Below are positions 36,225-46,149 of a DNA stretch of 64,000 nt, one piece after another; position 1 is the stretch's first letter; every line of letters starts with the position of its first letter. A model generated the notes under the pieces. That model searched no databases and was not told the DNA's origin. It was given only the letters and a program-made list of their open reading frames with translations. The position numbers and the translations under genes are program-made. Origin of the DNA: Hypericum androsaemum (lineage: Eukaryota; Streptophyta; Magnoliopsida; Malpighiales; Hypericaceae); the NCBI GenBank assembly GCA_963995505.1, contig OZ023196.1, positions 10,351,106 through 10,415,105 on the forward strand, written 5' to 3'.

Positions 36225-36540
36225 AAAATATTATTTTTAGTATATGTAGTTTGATATTTTTTTTAATCAAGTATCATATAATTTTATTTTTTAACATTAG
36301 TTTCTCAAATTAACAACAAATTCTTAACAATGATTAATATTTTTGCCAACTAATATCCGTATAGATAGTCACGTCATTTTTTTCTTTCTTTGTTTGCGCT
36401 AACATAGCAAATAGGACCCTCTCGAATTATGTGAGAGTTCTACCACCTCCTAAAATAAGAGTTCTACAGTCAGTAGATCGTGAAAAAGTTCTAACAATCC
36501 AACATCACATTCGAGGAGACGTACAAGAGGCAGGCGTGAG

Positions 36541-37078
36541 ACTTTACCCCCTGTGTTATGAAAATACCCAAAAAGAACCCTGTTTTTTAAAAAAACTAAG
36601 ATTATCCAGTTGAAATGTCTATTATACCCTCTCCCTTAACCCCTCCTACTTTCCCACCGGATGTGGATTCAAAGCAAATGGGTATAATAGTAGGAGGCAA
36701 GGTCTGGCTTTCCTCGGCCAGAACAGACCAGTCCTCGTCTTGGACTTGTGCCTGCCCAGTTTCAGTTTCACGTACGTGTCCTCGACCGGCAGCTCCCTGG
36801 CCTCCAAGACATAGACGTGCAGCAGCCTCATGTTTGGTTCTAAGACGAGGGCCAAGTTTGTACTAAGGAAGAAGAAAGGGACGGGGGCTCGTGATTTAAG
36901 TTGGCATTCGAAGTGGAGAAGAAAGCGAAATGGGAGGGGAAGCCATGGTGGGAAAACGTGGACATGTAAGAAGGAGGGTTTTCAAAGGAGGGTATAATAG
37001 ACTTTTTAATATTATAATTTTAGTTTTTTGAAAACTCGGAATTCTTTTTAGATATTTTCATAATACAAGAGGTAAAGT
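36541..37078. mobile_element. Pack-MULE with captured C2-domain exon
   Basis: Inverted repeats of about 90 bp: ACTTTACCCCCTGTGTTATG on the left and its inverse ending GGTAAAGT at 37078. Both continue through AAAAAAACTAA and TCTATTATACC. The core is GC-rich and carries a C2 gene fragment on the minus strand (36831-36720). No 9-bp target duplication was found. Confidence 0.7.
36720..36831 (-). pseudogene. Captured fragment of a C2/GRAM-domain protein gene
   Basis: The minus strand from the ATG at 36831 reads MRLLHVYVLEARELPVEDT, then YVKLKLGRHKSKTR. This matches the very start of plant C2-and-GRAM proteins of the At1g03370 type, whose first exon encodes the first strands of a C2 Ca2+/lipid-binding domain. 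It stops after about 37 codons, where an exon/intron border would be expected, and the frame then runs into unrelated codons. The upstream bases (36832-36910) may be captured 5' UTR. The open frame extends upstream to another ATG at 36855. Confidence 0.7.
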
Positions 37079-37171
37079 ATTTATTTCTAATAACACAGCT
37101 AAGCGTCTTTAACCCAAAAAAAAACGTGAAACGTCAAACGACCAGGGCTAAAGTGAACTATTACCAAATTT

Positions 37172-38123
37172 TGGAGCAAAATCTGTCGCGATAAACACAA
37201 GTTTCCCCTGTCTGTCGCTATTACAAGCCATCATCAGCTGAGGTTATTAGCTTAAGAGAGAGATTGATGAGCTAACCCCACAAAAACACAAAAGCCTCCT
37301 TCCTTCCTTCCTCAACACCCAATCCAATTTCCCATGTTCCCTCTTCTTCAGGGGCATCCTCCTGTAAGTGACAAACCCTCTTCTATTTTTCCCTCTTTCT
37401 TTGCTCTTGTGTCATCTGATTATTGTAATATAATTGGGAATTTTGGAGAATATATGCTGATGGGTAAGCTTCAAGTTTCTTTCTTTTGTATGTTGGAATG
37501 TTACCCATTTGCCAGAGTTGGGAAATTTTGAAGCTTTTCCCATCTAGTTTGGTCCCAGACATGGCTACACCTCTGTGGACCCATTAATAAGAGAATTGGG
37601 TTTGAATGCTGTTTGGCTGATTGATTGTTGTTTGGAGGTTTTTCCCATTTGGGTTCTTTCGAGTGTAAGAGCCGTCGATTGCTCGCGTTTGTTCTTCAAC
37701 TTCTTTGTTAATTGGACTGACTACTCATGAATTGTCAAGAAATCTATGCAAGGGATTGGGATAGGGGAAGGGGAAAAAAGGAATTCTTGGTGTTTACTTT
37801 TCATGATAAGAGGGAGGAATCGTGTGGATAGTTTATCGGTTATTGTCATTCTAGGCAGATAACCCCTTTGCATTGTCGTTTTTGTTTTGCAAACGTGTGA
37901 AAGAGGTTGTTTCGGTCAGGCTAGAATCATATACGACATGTGCAACCTGGTGATAAGGTTGGTTCTATTTGAACTTCGGCTGTGTTTTTAGCTACCGAAT
38001 GTGTGAACACGAAGATTTAGATTTACCCTTTTGTTGGCCATGATATCCTTTTGCTAACCAACTACAGTGCTCGTGGTTGTGCTTTGGACAAATCAGTGAT
38101 GTCCAGCAATTGCCTGCAACAAG
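37172..38123 (+). other. BORCS8-like gene leader: 5' UTR exon and intron
   Basis: A pyrimidine-rich leader (about 37250-37363) ends at a strong donor (CCTCCT|GTAAGT). It is followed by a T-rich intron of about 0.7 kb with acceptor candidates at 38067 and 38096. An upstream ATG at 37334 would start a short uORF of ten codons before the junction. Intron-bearing leaders of this kind often raise expression in plants; that role is inference here. Confidence 0.5.
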
Positions 38124-38906
38124 ATGCGTGGATTCTCCACTGATGAAGGCTTTGTGGAGATAACTGAATCTTTGGGAGAGATGATTAAGTACGTGGCGAA
38201 TGAACCTTCGGTGGGACTTTTCTATGTTCAGCAGCATGCTCAAAGTGCAGTCCCTAACGTTATCAGTCTCAAAAATAGTGTCGTGAGAAATGCACGCGAA
38301 ACAAGCTTGCGCACGGAAGATCTGGAAGATTCAATAACAACGGTGAGGTCGATGAAAGAATGTGGTTTTCCCACTGCTGATGAGATGGTTAAAGACATCA
38401 GGAAATCTCTGGCACTGATGTCCAGTAGACAACCGAGGAGAGGGTTGATTCATAACCGTCATAACCGAAGTTCAAGTTTTCTACCGGGAAGAACTAGGTC
38501 TTGGACACCGGCCTATTGGTCACATAACAGTTCTTTTTCCCAGTATGAAACCAAAGGGTCCGGTAATTATTTTTCTACAGTATTAAAGACTGCAAAAGAA
38601 AAGGCCACCAATTTCAAGTGGCCTCAATCAGATATGATGGAGATGGCTACGCCTTTGCAATCCGTTGCAACTGCTAGTACAAGTTCATCTGCACCTGATA
38701 ATGAAATGGACGAGTTGCCCTTGTCCAGACAAGCAATTGATGAGTCGAAGATGCCCGAAGAAGATGAACAATCTGATGTAGAAGCACGGCCAGACAACAC
38801 TTTGTTTGCCTGCGGAAACTATGACGATTTCAAAGCTGATAAAGAAGCCAAGCTACAAGAGTGGTTAGGAGAGACTGGTAATGGAACTGCTGATGTACTG
38901 CAGTAA
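38124..38906 (+). CDS. BORCS8/MEF2BNB-like protein (BORC subunit homologue)
   Basis: This single-exon ORF encodes 260 aa. Residues about 5-95 match the BORCS8 (MEF2BNB, PF10167) family: ITESLGEMIKYVANEPSVGL, then YVQQHAQSAVPNVISLKN, an alpha-helical stretch with SLRTEDLEDSITTV, and DEMVKDIRKSLALM. In animals BORCS8 is part of BORC, which links lysosomes to Arl8 and kinesin. In plants the role is not known to me. The remaining 165 residues are plant-type: a basic Ser/Arg-rich segment (RQPRRGLIHNRHNRSSSFLPG), a variable linker, and an acidic tail (MPEEDEQSDVEARPDN) ending in EWLGETGN. The ATG chosen is the first in frame and directly precedes the conserved domain. Confidence 0.82.
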   Translation: MRGFSTDEGFVEITESLGEMIKYVANEPSVGLFYVQQHAQSAVPNVISLKNSVVRNARETSLRTEDLEDSITTVRSMKECGFPTADEMVKDIRKSLALMSSRQPRRGLIHNRHNRSSSFLPGRTRSWTPAYWSHNSSFSQYETKGSGNYFSTVLKTAKEKATNFKWPQSDMMEMATPLQSVATASTSSSAPDNEMDELPLSRQAIDESKMPEEDEQSDVEARPDNTLFACGNYDDFKADKEAKLQEWLGETGNGTADVLQ

Positions 38907-39634
38907 AAACCCATATACTATATTTCAGGTTTGCTTTTATCCTCTTCGTTTTCACCCTTTCCCTTTCTTTTAGCTAGGGAACAAACATTTTCGGTTATAC
39001 AATCTGATACATGTAAAAATTATTATCAGAGTGGCTGTTGTTCTCAATTGAGTCATGTTGGTTCTGCTCGCCGAGCATCTGCTGCACCTGATAGTAAATC
39101 ACAAGTTGATTACTAGACCATGTTGCTCGAGGCGACTGGTTTGTTCTTACATAATGGCTTCGGATAAACTGAATACGGGCAAGATTCAGGATTTGTTTTC
39201 TCGAGTTTCTGGCGTAGGAATGATCCCAAATATACATATTATCACATACTAAAATCAATTCCACTTTGGATGAAGAAAGTCTATGGTACAATGTTTCCAC
39301 CTGATACTACGCATTAACCAGCTTTATATCTGCAGCATTCTGTTACACGGAGGAGACATTTCTCCACTATGTAGCAAGTACCAGAGCGTTTCAGAAACCT
39401 GCATTCCATTGAATGAACACATCGGTCCAGGTTCGTAGTTCTGCTCGAATTGGCATCTGATGGTTCCAATCGACATGATCAACCCCTTGCTAGCTCCACG
39501 ACTGATCGGTTGTCCCATGAGCGAAAAATTGGCAGATGCTCATGAATCACCCGTTGAAAATCAAAGGCTACTTGAGCGTGAGGACCCGGATATTTTGTTT
39601 TTCCCTACCAGGAGGGAAATAAAGCTGTTGTTGT
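38907..39634. other. Convergent 3' regions of BORCS8-like and SVR1 genes
   Basis: About 730 bp between two convergent stop codons. It most likely holds both 3' UTRs. Plus-strand ORFs here have no recognisable content. Confidence 0.5.
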
Positions 39635-42600
39635 TCACCCTTTCCAACCCATGCTCTTCAGATCGGCTGGTTTAAGTTCGAGGTGCTTCCCGATTCTGAA
39701 AACAAAATGCTCATTCAATGGGCGGACCTCCAACCGGAGGAAGTTTCAATCAGATAATATAGAGGACAAGGACAGGAAGACGCATTTCTACTTACCCAAG
39801 GTCTTGTGGAAGTCTATAACCACCGATCCGGACCCGTTTTAGTGAATGGATCTGCAAAACAGGAACAGCAGAGGAACAAAAATGAATAGGATAAGAGCTT
39901 AAGTTGCCTCACATTCTGATATTTCATAACCAACGGCACACATAGGACTAAGGGCAGCTACCAATACACATCTGCCTTAAAGTTGGACAAACTGGAAAAT
40001 ATTCAAAATTTGCATCAAATTCAGAATTTCTTTGACTCCTGCGAAATGATTTTCTTAAAGTCTTCGAGCATATTAGAAAGGGAACAAAAGAATTGCTTAA
40101 AGTCCTTATTGGTATAACCTATATAATACAAGTACGGAGGGAAGATTAAATATAGAGAAGAGAAGAGAAGAGAAGAGGCCATCAAAGCATGGAATGGGTA
40201 ATTCGATTTTCTCTCTCGTTGCAAAAACCGTGATGATTACATGGTCATTTTGTACTGTTCGATTTGTCGAGAAGACTAAATTGGAAGATTAACTTTTCTT
40301 AACTGCTGCAGAAAACAAAGCAAAAACTGACCTCGAGCCCTGCATTTTTCACAAGTTCTCGAACTTCGTGCTTCCTTCCTTCATGAACCTGCATAGATAT
40401 CAAGTTAGTTAGACCACCATGGCAAGCAGCAAACTGGACTCAATTCCGCAACGCCCCTGTTAAGTACCAGGAAGGCAAGTCAATAGGAAAATATCATTTA
40501 ACTCATGGTATGCATGTAACAATATGATAAGATAAATCGACAATCCTTTACAAAGTGGATGAGTAAAATTAACTACGCATTAACAATTCTCAGCATAGTT
40601 CACTATACACAAAATCTAAAACTTGTATGCTTGCTTGGGCTTTTCCAGGCTACAAGCCTACTATGTCAAATGCACCCAATATTAGGTTTAGCTTTAGGTA
40701 TAGTTATAAAAGGCAATTTCACCTTGCACCTTTGATGCAATCTTTCTGTTTTATCTGTGTGTGTTGACTGTCTGTCACTTCACAACTTAAAAGTCTAACA
40801 AGTTCTATGGTACTCTACTCTTACTCAAACAATTCCAAAATGCATTACCACAATTCGAAGACGTTGACGTGATGAGCCTGGTTGTGATGGTAACAGCTCC
40901 ACAAAGTCTGGGGTGCAGTAGACACCTTCCACCATTGTTCCGTCACTTATGGCTAACAACTGTCTCTTCGTCACATCACCTTCCACAACAGCAATGTATC
41001 TATAAACACAACATCATGTAACATAGTGAAAATTGATCCCCTTCAGAGAGTTGAACCCTAAATAATGAATGAAGGCATGGAAAACCTTACTCCTTTGACA
41101 AATTAGCTGAAGGATGTGAAAGTGACTGGGCAAAATCTCCTGAAAATAAATCATGGAAAGAAAAAAAAATGTTTTGCATGTACCGAAAAATCCCACAAAT
41201 TTAGGGAAAAAGCAGAAGAAATCGCTAAATTCTTATAAGCATAAACCAATTGAGTCATGCTATATACCATCATTGGTCACAATAATCAACCCCGTTGTGG
41301 CAACATCAAGGCGGCCAACAGTAAACAATCTCGGTTGAGGCAGTCCAGGATTTCTTCTACCCTGCAAATGCAGATTCGCCATGACTGATGGCTTGAAATA
41401 GACAAATAAAAGACCAGTGCCGCTGTTGCTTTTGTAGAGGAAAGAAGCAACTCGCACCAATCCTCGGTCTCTTGCGCAAAACCGCTCTTTATAGTTTTTT
41501 TATAAACCTCTATTTGCAAGTAATTAAAATATCATATCAAAGTTGCAAAATGCACCTACCCAATTCTTGAAGTAATCATCAAAAAGAGAAATCACAGACT
41601 TTTTCTCATTTTCTCCAGAAGAGCAAATATACCTGCAATGAAGTTCAACCAAACATGATATGACAGTGCTCACGATGCAAAAATGGAAAATTGACCTAAA
41701 AACAACACGAAGCACAAACCCTTTTGGCTTGTTCAGGGCAAGGTAAACCTTGCGAGGAAGTCTCTTAGGTAGCCGATTCCCATTCACGTAAATTACATCC
41801 TTCACAGGATCAACTCGAGTCTGCAATGTCCAAAACTCCAAAGAATCAATAACCGTAATAACAATCATCCATTTCCTCAATCCCCCCAAACGCCCTCACC
41901 TGTGGAGTATTGCAGACCGCGCCATTAACCGTCACTTTGCCTGCAAAAATCAGCTCCTCGCTGCTCCTCCTCGAAGCCACTGCTCACGCAAACACAAACC
42001 CCCTCATTTACAGAAAACCGGATTCTCGACATCCACATTCCTCTAAAATTCATTCATTACATTCTCAAACATCCCAAAACTACCAGGCCACTAGCTAAAT
42101 ACCACCAGATGGCATTTTGCGAAAAGAAAGAACAAACTCCGAATTAAGGATGTGTTTGTTTTGGCAAATCGTCAACGGATCGATAGTCAGCTGATTTACT
42201 CGGTCGGTATCTCAGTAATTTTAAGTTCAACAATCTTACATTAGTCTCCCTCAAACAACATTATCAGTTTTACTTCATCTCACTCATCTATCCAATCTAA
42301 ACCGTATAAATAAAAAAAAACACATATCATACCCTAATTCCCTTTATCTAATTCCACATTACTCTCTCTTTTTTTATCCAACCAAATAGCAAAGTATTTG
42401 GCTAATCTTTTTCCATACGGATGTCCCTTGCTAATGGTCCCAGGACAATAGGCGTTATTCAAATGTTACACTCGACTCGACTGAGATATTTTGGGCATTC
42501 ACAAAAACCATTTAAAGGCAACCCCGAAGACTCGGACCCAAACTTTTTATCAGTTTAGAAAGGTTACCAATCTCCTAGCCAAATGCAGCAATTTAGCTAC

Positions 42601-43123
42601 CTAGCGTCGATGGGCAACAGATATCAAACATCAAGTTGCGAGCTTCACGGTAATTTTTTTACACCAAGAATAAACCTTGACGGGTTTTAACCCTAGACCT
42701 CCGTCAAATCTTTCTACGCCACTAGGGGCCCTAAATAGGTATACCTCCAGCAGTGGCGAGGACCTTGGCGAGGCGCTGAGGAGGGTCCCTGAAATTCTCA
42801 TTGTAGAACCTCCGAGCAGCCTTGGAGATTCGGGGCGGGCCGCCCTCGCGTTTCGGGTTTTCGAGGGGCTTCCACTTCTTCCTGGGGCTCTGGGTCTTGG
42901 CCGGGGGATGGGACTGGAGCTTGAGGTTGCCGTCCTGGCCGCGGAGGACAGAGGGAGAAGAACGGGTGGAGGTGGAGGTGGAGGAGCGGGAGCAGGAGAT
43001 GAGTGTGAGCTTCGGGTAGGGTTTAGTGAAGAGGAGGAGAGAGAGTGTGGGTTTGGATATGGTTGTGAGATGGTGGTGGAGATGGAGAGACGATGACATG
43101 CTTCTTCCTCCAACTGATGCCAT
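39635..43123 (-). CDS. SVR1: Chloroplast RNA pseudouridine synthase (SVR1 type)
   Basis: This RsuA/RluB-family enzyme isomerises uridine in plastid rRNA; Arabidopsis SVR1 loss alters rRNA processing and suppresses variegation. My model has ten exons on the minus strand: 43123-42745, 41979-41900, 41820-41720, 41632-41560, 41361-41268, 41139-41091, 40999-40849, 40388-40332, 39851-39796, 39695-39635. It encodes 366 aa with all splice sites GT-AG. Residues 1 to about 60 are Ser/Thr/His/Leu-rich, a plausible transit peptide. An S4 RNA-binding domain follows (RLAKVLATAGVASRR...GKVTVNG). The catalytic motif is GRLDVATTGL with Asp230. VHEGRKHEVRELVKNAG and KRVRIGGYRL complete the fold. An earlier in-frame ATG (43165) would add 14 residues. 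A MULE begins about 90 bp upstream. Confidence 0.93.
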
Positions 43124-43213
43124 CTTTTTTTGTTCGTTTGGAGAGAGGGTGAGGCCTTGGTTCAAATTACAAAAGAGGTGGTAGTAGTAGTCTCTTGTTG
43201 CATAAAATTACAA

Positions 43214-44333
43214 AGATTAAATTACTCTCGAAATTTTGAGATTTGACCTCTCACATTTTTATATTTTTGAAATAGATTAAAAAAATTTCATAATTTGGTA
43301 AAATTATACCCTGGGATCAGCCATATAAAATAAAATAAAAATACTCTTACTTGAAAAGAGAAAAAATATCCTCTCTCCCTTTCTCTCTCGGTTCACCTTC
43401 ACCCACCACCGAAACAAGAGAAATTCCACCACAAACAACATCAAATCAACACCTCAACGAACAAAATCCTTGTGGAACCTCGAAAATGGAAACCGAAGTA
43501 ACCAACCCAGAAGTGGTACAAGACTCCCAACCCCAAACCCTAAACGGTGACTCCATGGCCAAGGCGCTATCGGCGACGGTGGACCACGTCAAAATGGACT
43601 TCGACTCTCGGGCCCACACCGCCCATAAATCCCAACAACGCCTCACTTCTACCGTCGACCGTCTCACTGGAGTTATTTATTTCCTAAGTTCTCTGTTTGA
43701 TAAGAGGCTCGAGATTTTTCTCGGGTTCTTGTGAATGCTTTGTATACTTTAACTTTAGGTTATGAAAGCTATGACAGTGGGTAAATATATTTGAAGAATT
43801 TATGAAGAACAATTGTTGCAACCACTGAACAAAAGTTGGAAAGGAGAGGAAATAAGTTGTTCAATTCCATCATTTCGAGTATTGCTAGGTTGTTTACTGG
43901 AATCTTGACATATCTATTGTCGATTTAGCCTACACAAACAGAAGAGTTAGCATCAGGATCTCGGACGAGACATCTAAACATTTGTTCGTCGAGCCAAGTA
44001 TTGGAATGGCTTTGAATCTGTCTTTTTTCCCGAGAGGAAGCATTTGCGATTTGATCATCGAGTTGCAGAAAGGATTGGATTCTTCTCTAAATTTCAACCT
44101 ATTTTAGAGGGAAGAGAGAAAAAAGGGAGGGAGGAGAGAGAATATATTTTTTTTCAATTGGGGTATTTGTGTCATTTCATGTGGTCTTTCGTCAGAGAAA
44201 AACTATGATATCTGTTTCAGGGACCCCAGAGTATAATTACGCCAAACAATGGGGACTTTTTAATCTATTTTGAAAATATACAGGGATGGGAGGCGAATAT
44301 GCCAAACTCCAGGGTCTTGAGAGTAATTTATCC
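43214..44333. mobile_element. MULE-like element in the SVR1 promoter
   Basis: Inverted repeats: GATTAAATTACTCTCGAAA on the left pairs with the inverse of the right end, GGATAAATTACTCTCAAGA. Both continue through TTTTTGAAATAGATTAAAAA-like and ATTATAC.CTGGG words for about 180 bp. A possible 9-bp target duplication with two mismatches (AAATTACAA and AATTTACAG) flanks it. The core holds a GC-rich plus-strand ORF (43486-43734). It separates SVR1 from everything upstream. Confidence 0.75.
43486..43734 (+). pseudogene. Captured gene fragment, possibly snapin-like
   Basis: From the ATG at 43486 the frame reads METEVTNPEVVQDSQPQ, then LAKALSATVDHV-like sequence (SMAKALSATVDHVKMDF) and QQRLTSTVDRLTG before diverging at what looks like an exon end. 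The heptad-like pattern resembles the start of plant snapin/BLOC-1-type small coiled-coil proteins, but this is a weak call from memory. It continues upstream in frame to 43351, into the MULE repeat. Confidence 0.4.
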
Positions 44334-44352
44334 AATTTACAGTTATGTAAAA

Positions 44353-45501
44353 GGTAGATTATTTATAAACCCCTGGTATTTGGTAAAATAGACGATGGGG
44401 TCCCTATAGTTTCGCTACTGATTTTGTTATCTCCATAGTTTGGTTTTATTATATTCTCAGGTCCCTTGCTGACATCATCAATCGACTTTTTAAGTAAGTG
44501 ACTTATATACCCTAAAAAAATCATTTAAAAATCAATAAATTTATAGAAAACCATGAAGAACTTTCTGAGGAGGAAGAAAAGACAGAGGTCCTCCTCCGCC
44601 GATTAACGGTGACATCGTCCCACCGACGAAATAAGGCCCCAACCAGTCGCTGATTGCCCTAAAGCTTTGGTTGTCTCGGCCTCGACCTTAATTGTACCCA
44701 GTCACCTCGTCTCTTCATCCCGGTGACCCAAACTACCGCCTCCCGCCACCAGGACTGTACCCACTCTAAAAACCTGGATGGAATCCCCCATCCACCTCCT
44801 CCAACCGTCGAGGACTTCGTCCACATCGAGAAAGGCAACAGAGGAGGCAGTAGAGGAGGCGAGAGGCTTCGATTATGAACGCGCTGCCCTAGGTTCCATT
44901 CCCGACCACGTGGAGCTTCTCTATGTCGTTAAAGGCTAAAGAGGCAGCAGCAGCGGCGTTGGCAAAGGGGAATAAGAAGCAAGAGGGTGAGGGGAGGCTG
45001 AGTTTCACTTGTCGGCGGTCACGGACTGGGGCCATTTGGGGTTAATTAGGAGAATTGTGGAAGGAAAAGGATGGATTCGATTAGATTCTAATCTTTTAGA
45101 TTAGGGATTGAATAGAGATCCAAAGATGCCTATGTAATTTGAGTTGAGATGCCTAATCTCAACCCTGATTCCTCTGGGCAATTCGATGAGGTTCCTCCTA
45201 CATATTTGTTGTTTTTTTGGGTTTCGCTGAAAAATGACCGGAAAGTGGACGAATATGATGATAAGAGTTGGTGTTTGTCGAAAAAATGACCGAAGAAAAT
45301 GATCGGAGGTTTTGGTTGACCGGAGCAAGAGTATAACAGTCATTTCTAATATAAAATAAGAAAAAATTGATCGATGACATCAACAAAGGAACCCAGAGTA
45401 TAATAAAACCAAACTAGAGGGATAACAAAATCAGAAACGAAAGTACAGAGACACTATCGTCTATTTCACCAAAGAACAAGAGTTATATGAATAATTTATC
45501 C
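44353..45501. mobile_element. MULE-like element adjacent to the previous one
   Basis: Inverted repeats of about 150 bp: GGTAGATTATTTATAAACCC on the left and the inverse GGATAAATTATTCATATAAC on the right. They share AAATAGACGAT, CTGATTTTGTTATC and GTTTGGTTTTATTATA. It starts only about 20 bp after the element at 43214-44333, so two MULE-like elements lie back to back between SVR1 and VPS33. The GC-rich core (44570-45090) shows no frame that I recognise. No convincing target duplication is seen. Confidence 0.75.
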
Positions 45502-46149
45502 TTATATATTTTGAGTTGAAAATAAAGACAAAACAATAGAAAAATTTTACTCTTCAAAACCAAAATCTATGATAGAAGAATCAATAGATTAAAAATGATG
45601 ATTGATGCACCCCACCTCCTCAACTAAAAAATTAGAACAAATTTCACTTATGGATAGAAAATGGATGACTCGTTTAATGTTATAAGAAACGGACCCTAAA
45701 ACAAGTAACTAACTAAAAAGAGAAAAATTTACACAAAAAAAAAAGAAACTTAAAAGAGAAAAATGGGCCTTAAGCCCTAAGTTTGGATTTGAAGCTCCCA
45801 CGGGCCCTCTAAACCCAAATCGGAGGCTTCGTCGCCAACTCCGTCGAGTCCAACCTCCGGCATCGGTAACGAACCAGATCTGCGCTGTCCTTCCTTGGCC
45901 GGCGCTAGGTCGTCGGGGATGTGAGCGGTCGACTCTCGTTCTTACTATAGTATAATTCGTCTGACACGTGGCAGCCAGTACAAACCCCCACCCCCCCATC
46001 GTGACCGCCTCTTGTAACTTCGTATCCAACAACCTCCAGCTCTCCCTCCAGAAGAAGAAGAAGAAGAAGAAGAAGAAGAAGACGGCCGCCCCCTATTTAT
46101 ATATATCCCGCGTTTTTTATTTTATTTAATCCACTTTTTTTTCGCGAGG
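45502..46149 (+). promoter_or_regulatory. VPS33 promoter region
   Basis: A G-box/ABRE-like ACACGTGGCA is at 45964-45973, and a TATA box (TTATATATAT, about 46097-46106) is about 45 bp before the ATG. A GAA microsatellite (46051-46082) sits just before the TATA box. A minus-strand ORF (46032-45709) over this region has no family signal and is probably fortuitous. Confidence 0.5.
46051..46082. repeat. (GAA)n microsatellite
   Basis: Ten perfect or near-perfect AAG/GAA triplets directly upstream of the VPS33 TATA box. Length variation here could shift promoter spacing. Confidence 0.9.

Larger units (their letters stand above)
36225..37171. mobile_element. Outer MULE-like element, family shared with 61.5 kb
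   Basis: The left 315 bp (36225-36540) are homologous to about 61510-61860: both contain CTCAAATT.ACAA, TTGCCAACTA, TTTGC.CTAACAT-like words and TTCTACC.CCTCC in order. The inverse of about 37135-37171 (GGTAATAGTTCACTTTAG..) pairs loosely with the left end GGGAAAATATTATTTTTAG. An inner Pack-MULE (36541-37078) sits inside. No transposase is visible. Confidence 0.5.

Noticed and set aside
39460..39842. Plus-strand ORFs that looked like a degenerate gene
   Set aside because: The region encodes the last two SVR1 exons on the minus strand (RVRIGGYRL and IGKHLELKPADL), so the plus-strand frames are shadows.
42677..43096. Plus-strand ORF of 139 aa near SVR1
   Set aside because: It is antisense to SVR1 exon 1. 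The Gly/Glu-rich translation is the mirror of the Ser/Pro-rich transit region and has no family signal.
45709..46032. Minus-strand ORF of 107 aa before VPS33
   Set aside because: It overlaps the VPS33 promoter, with a G-box and close to the TATA box, and has no recognisable domain.
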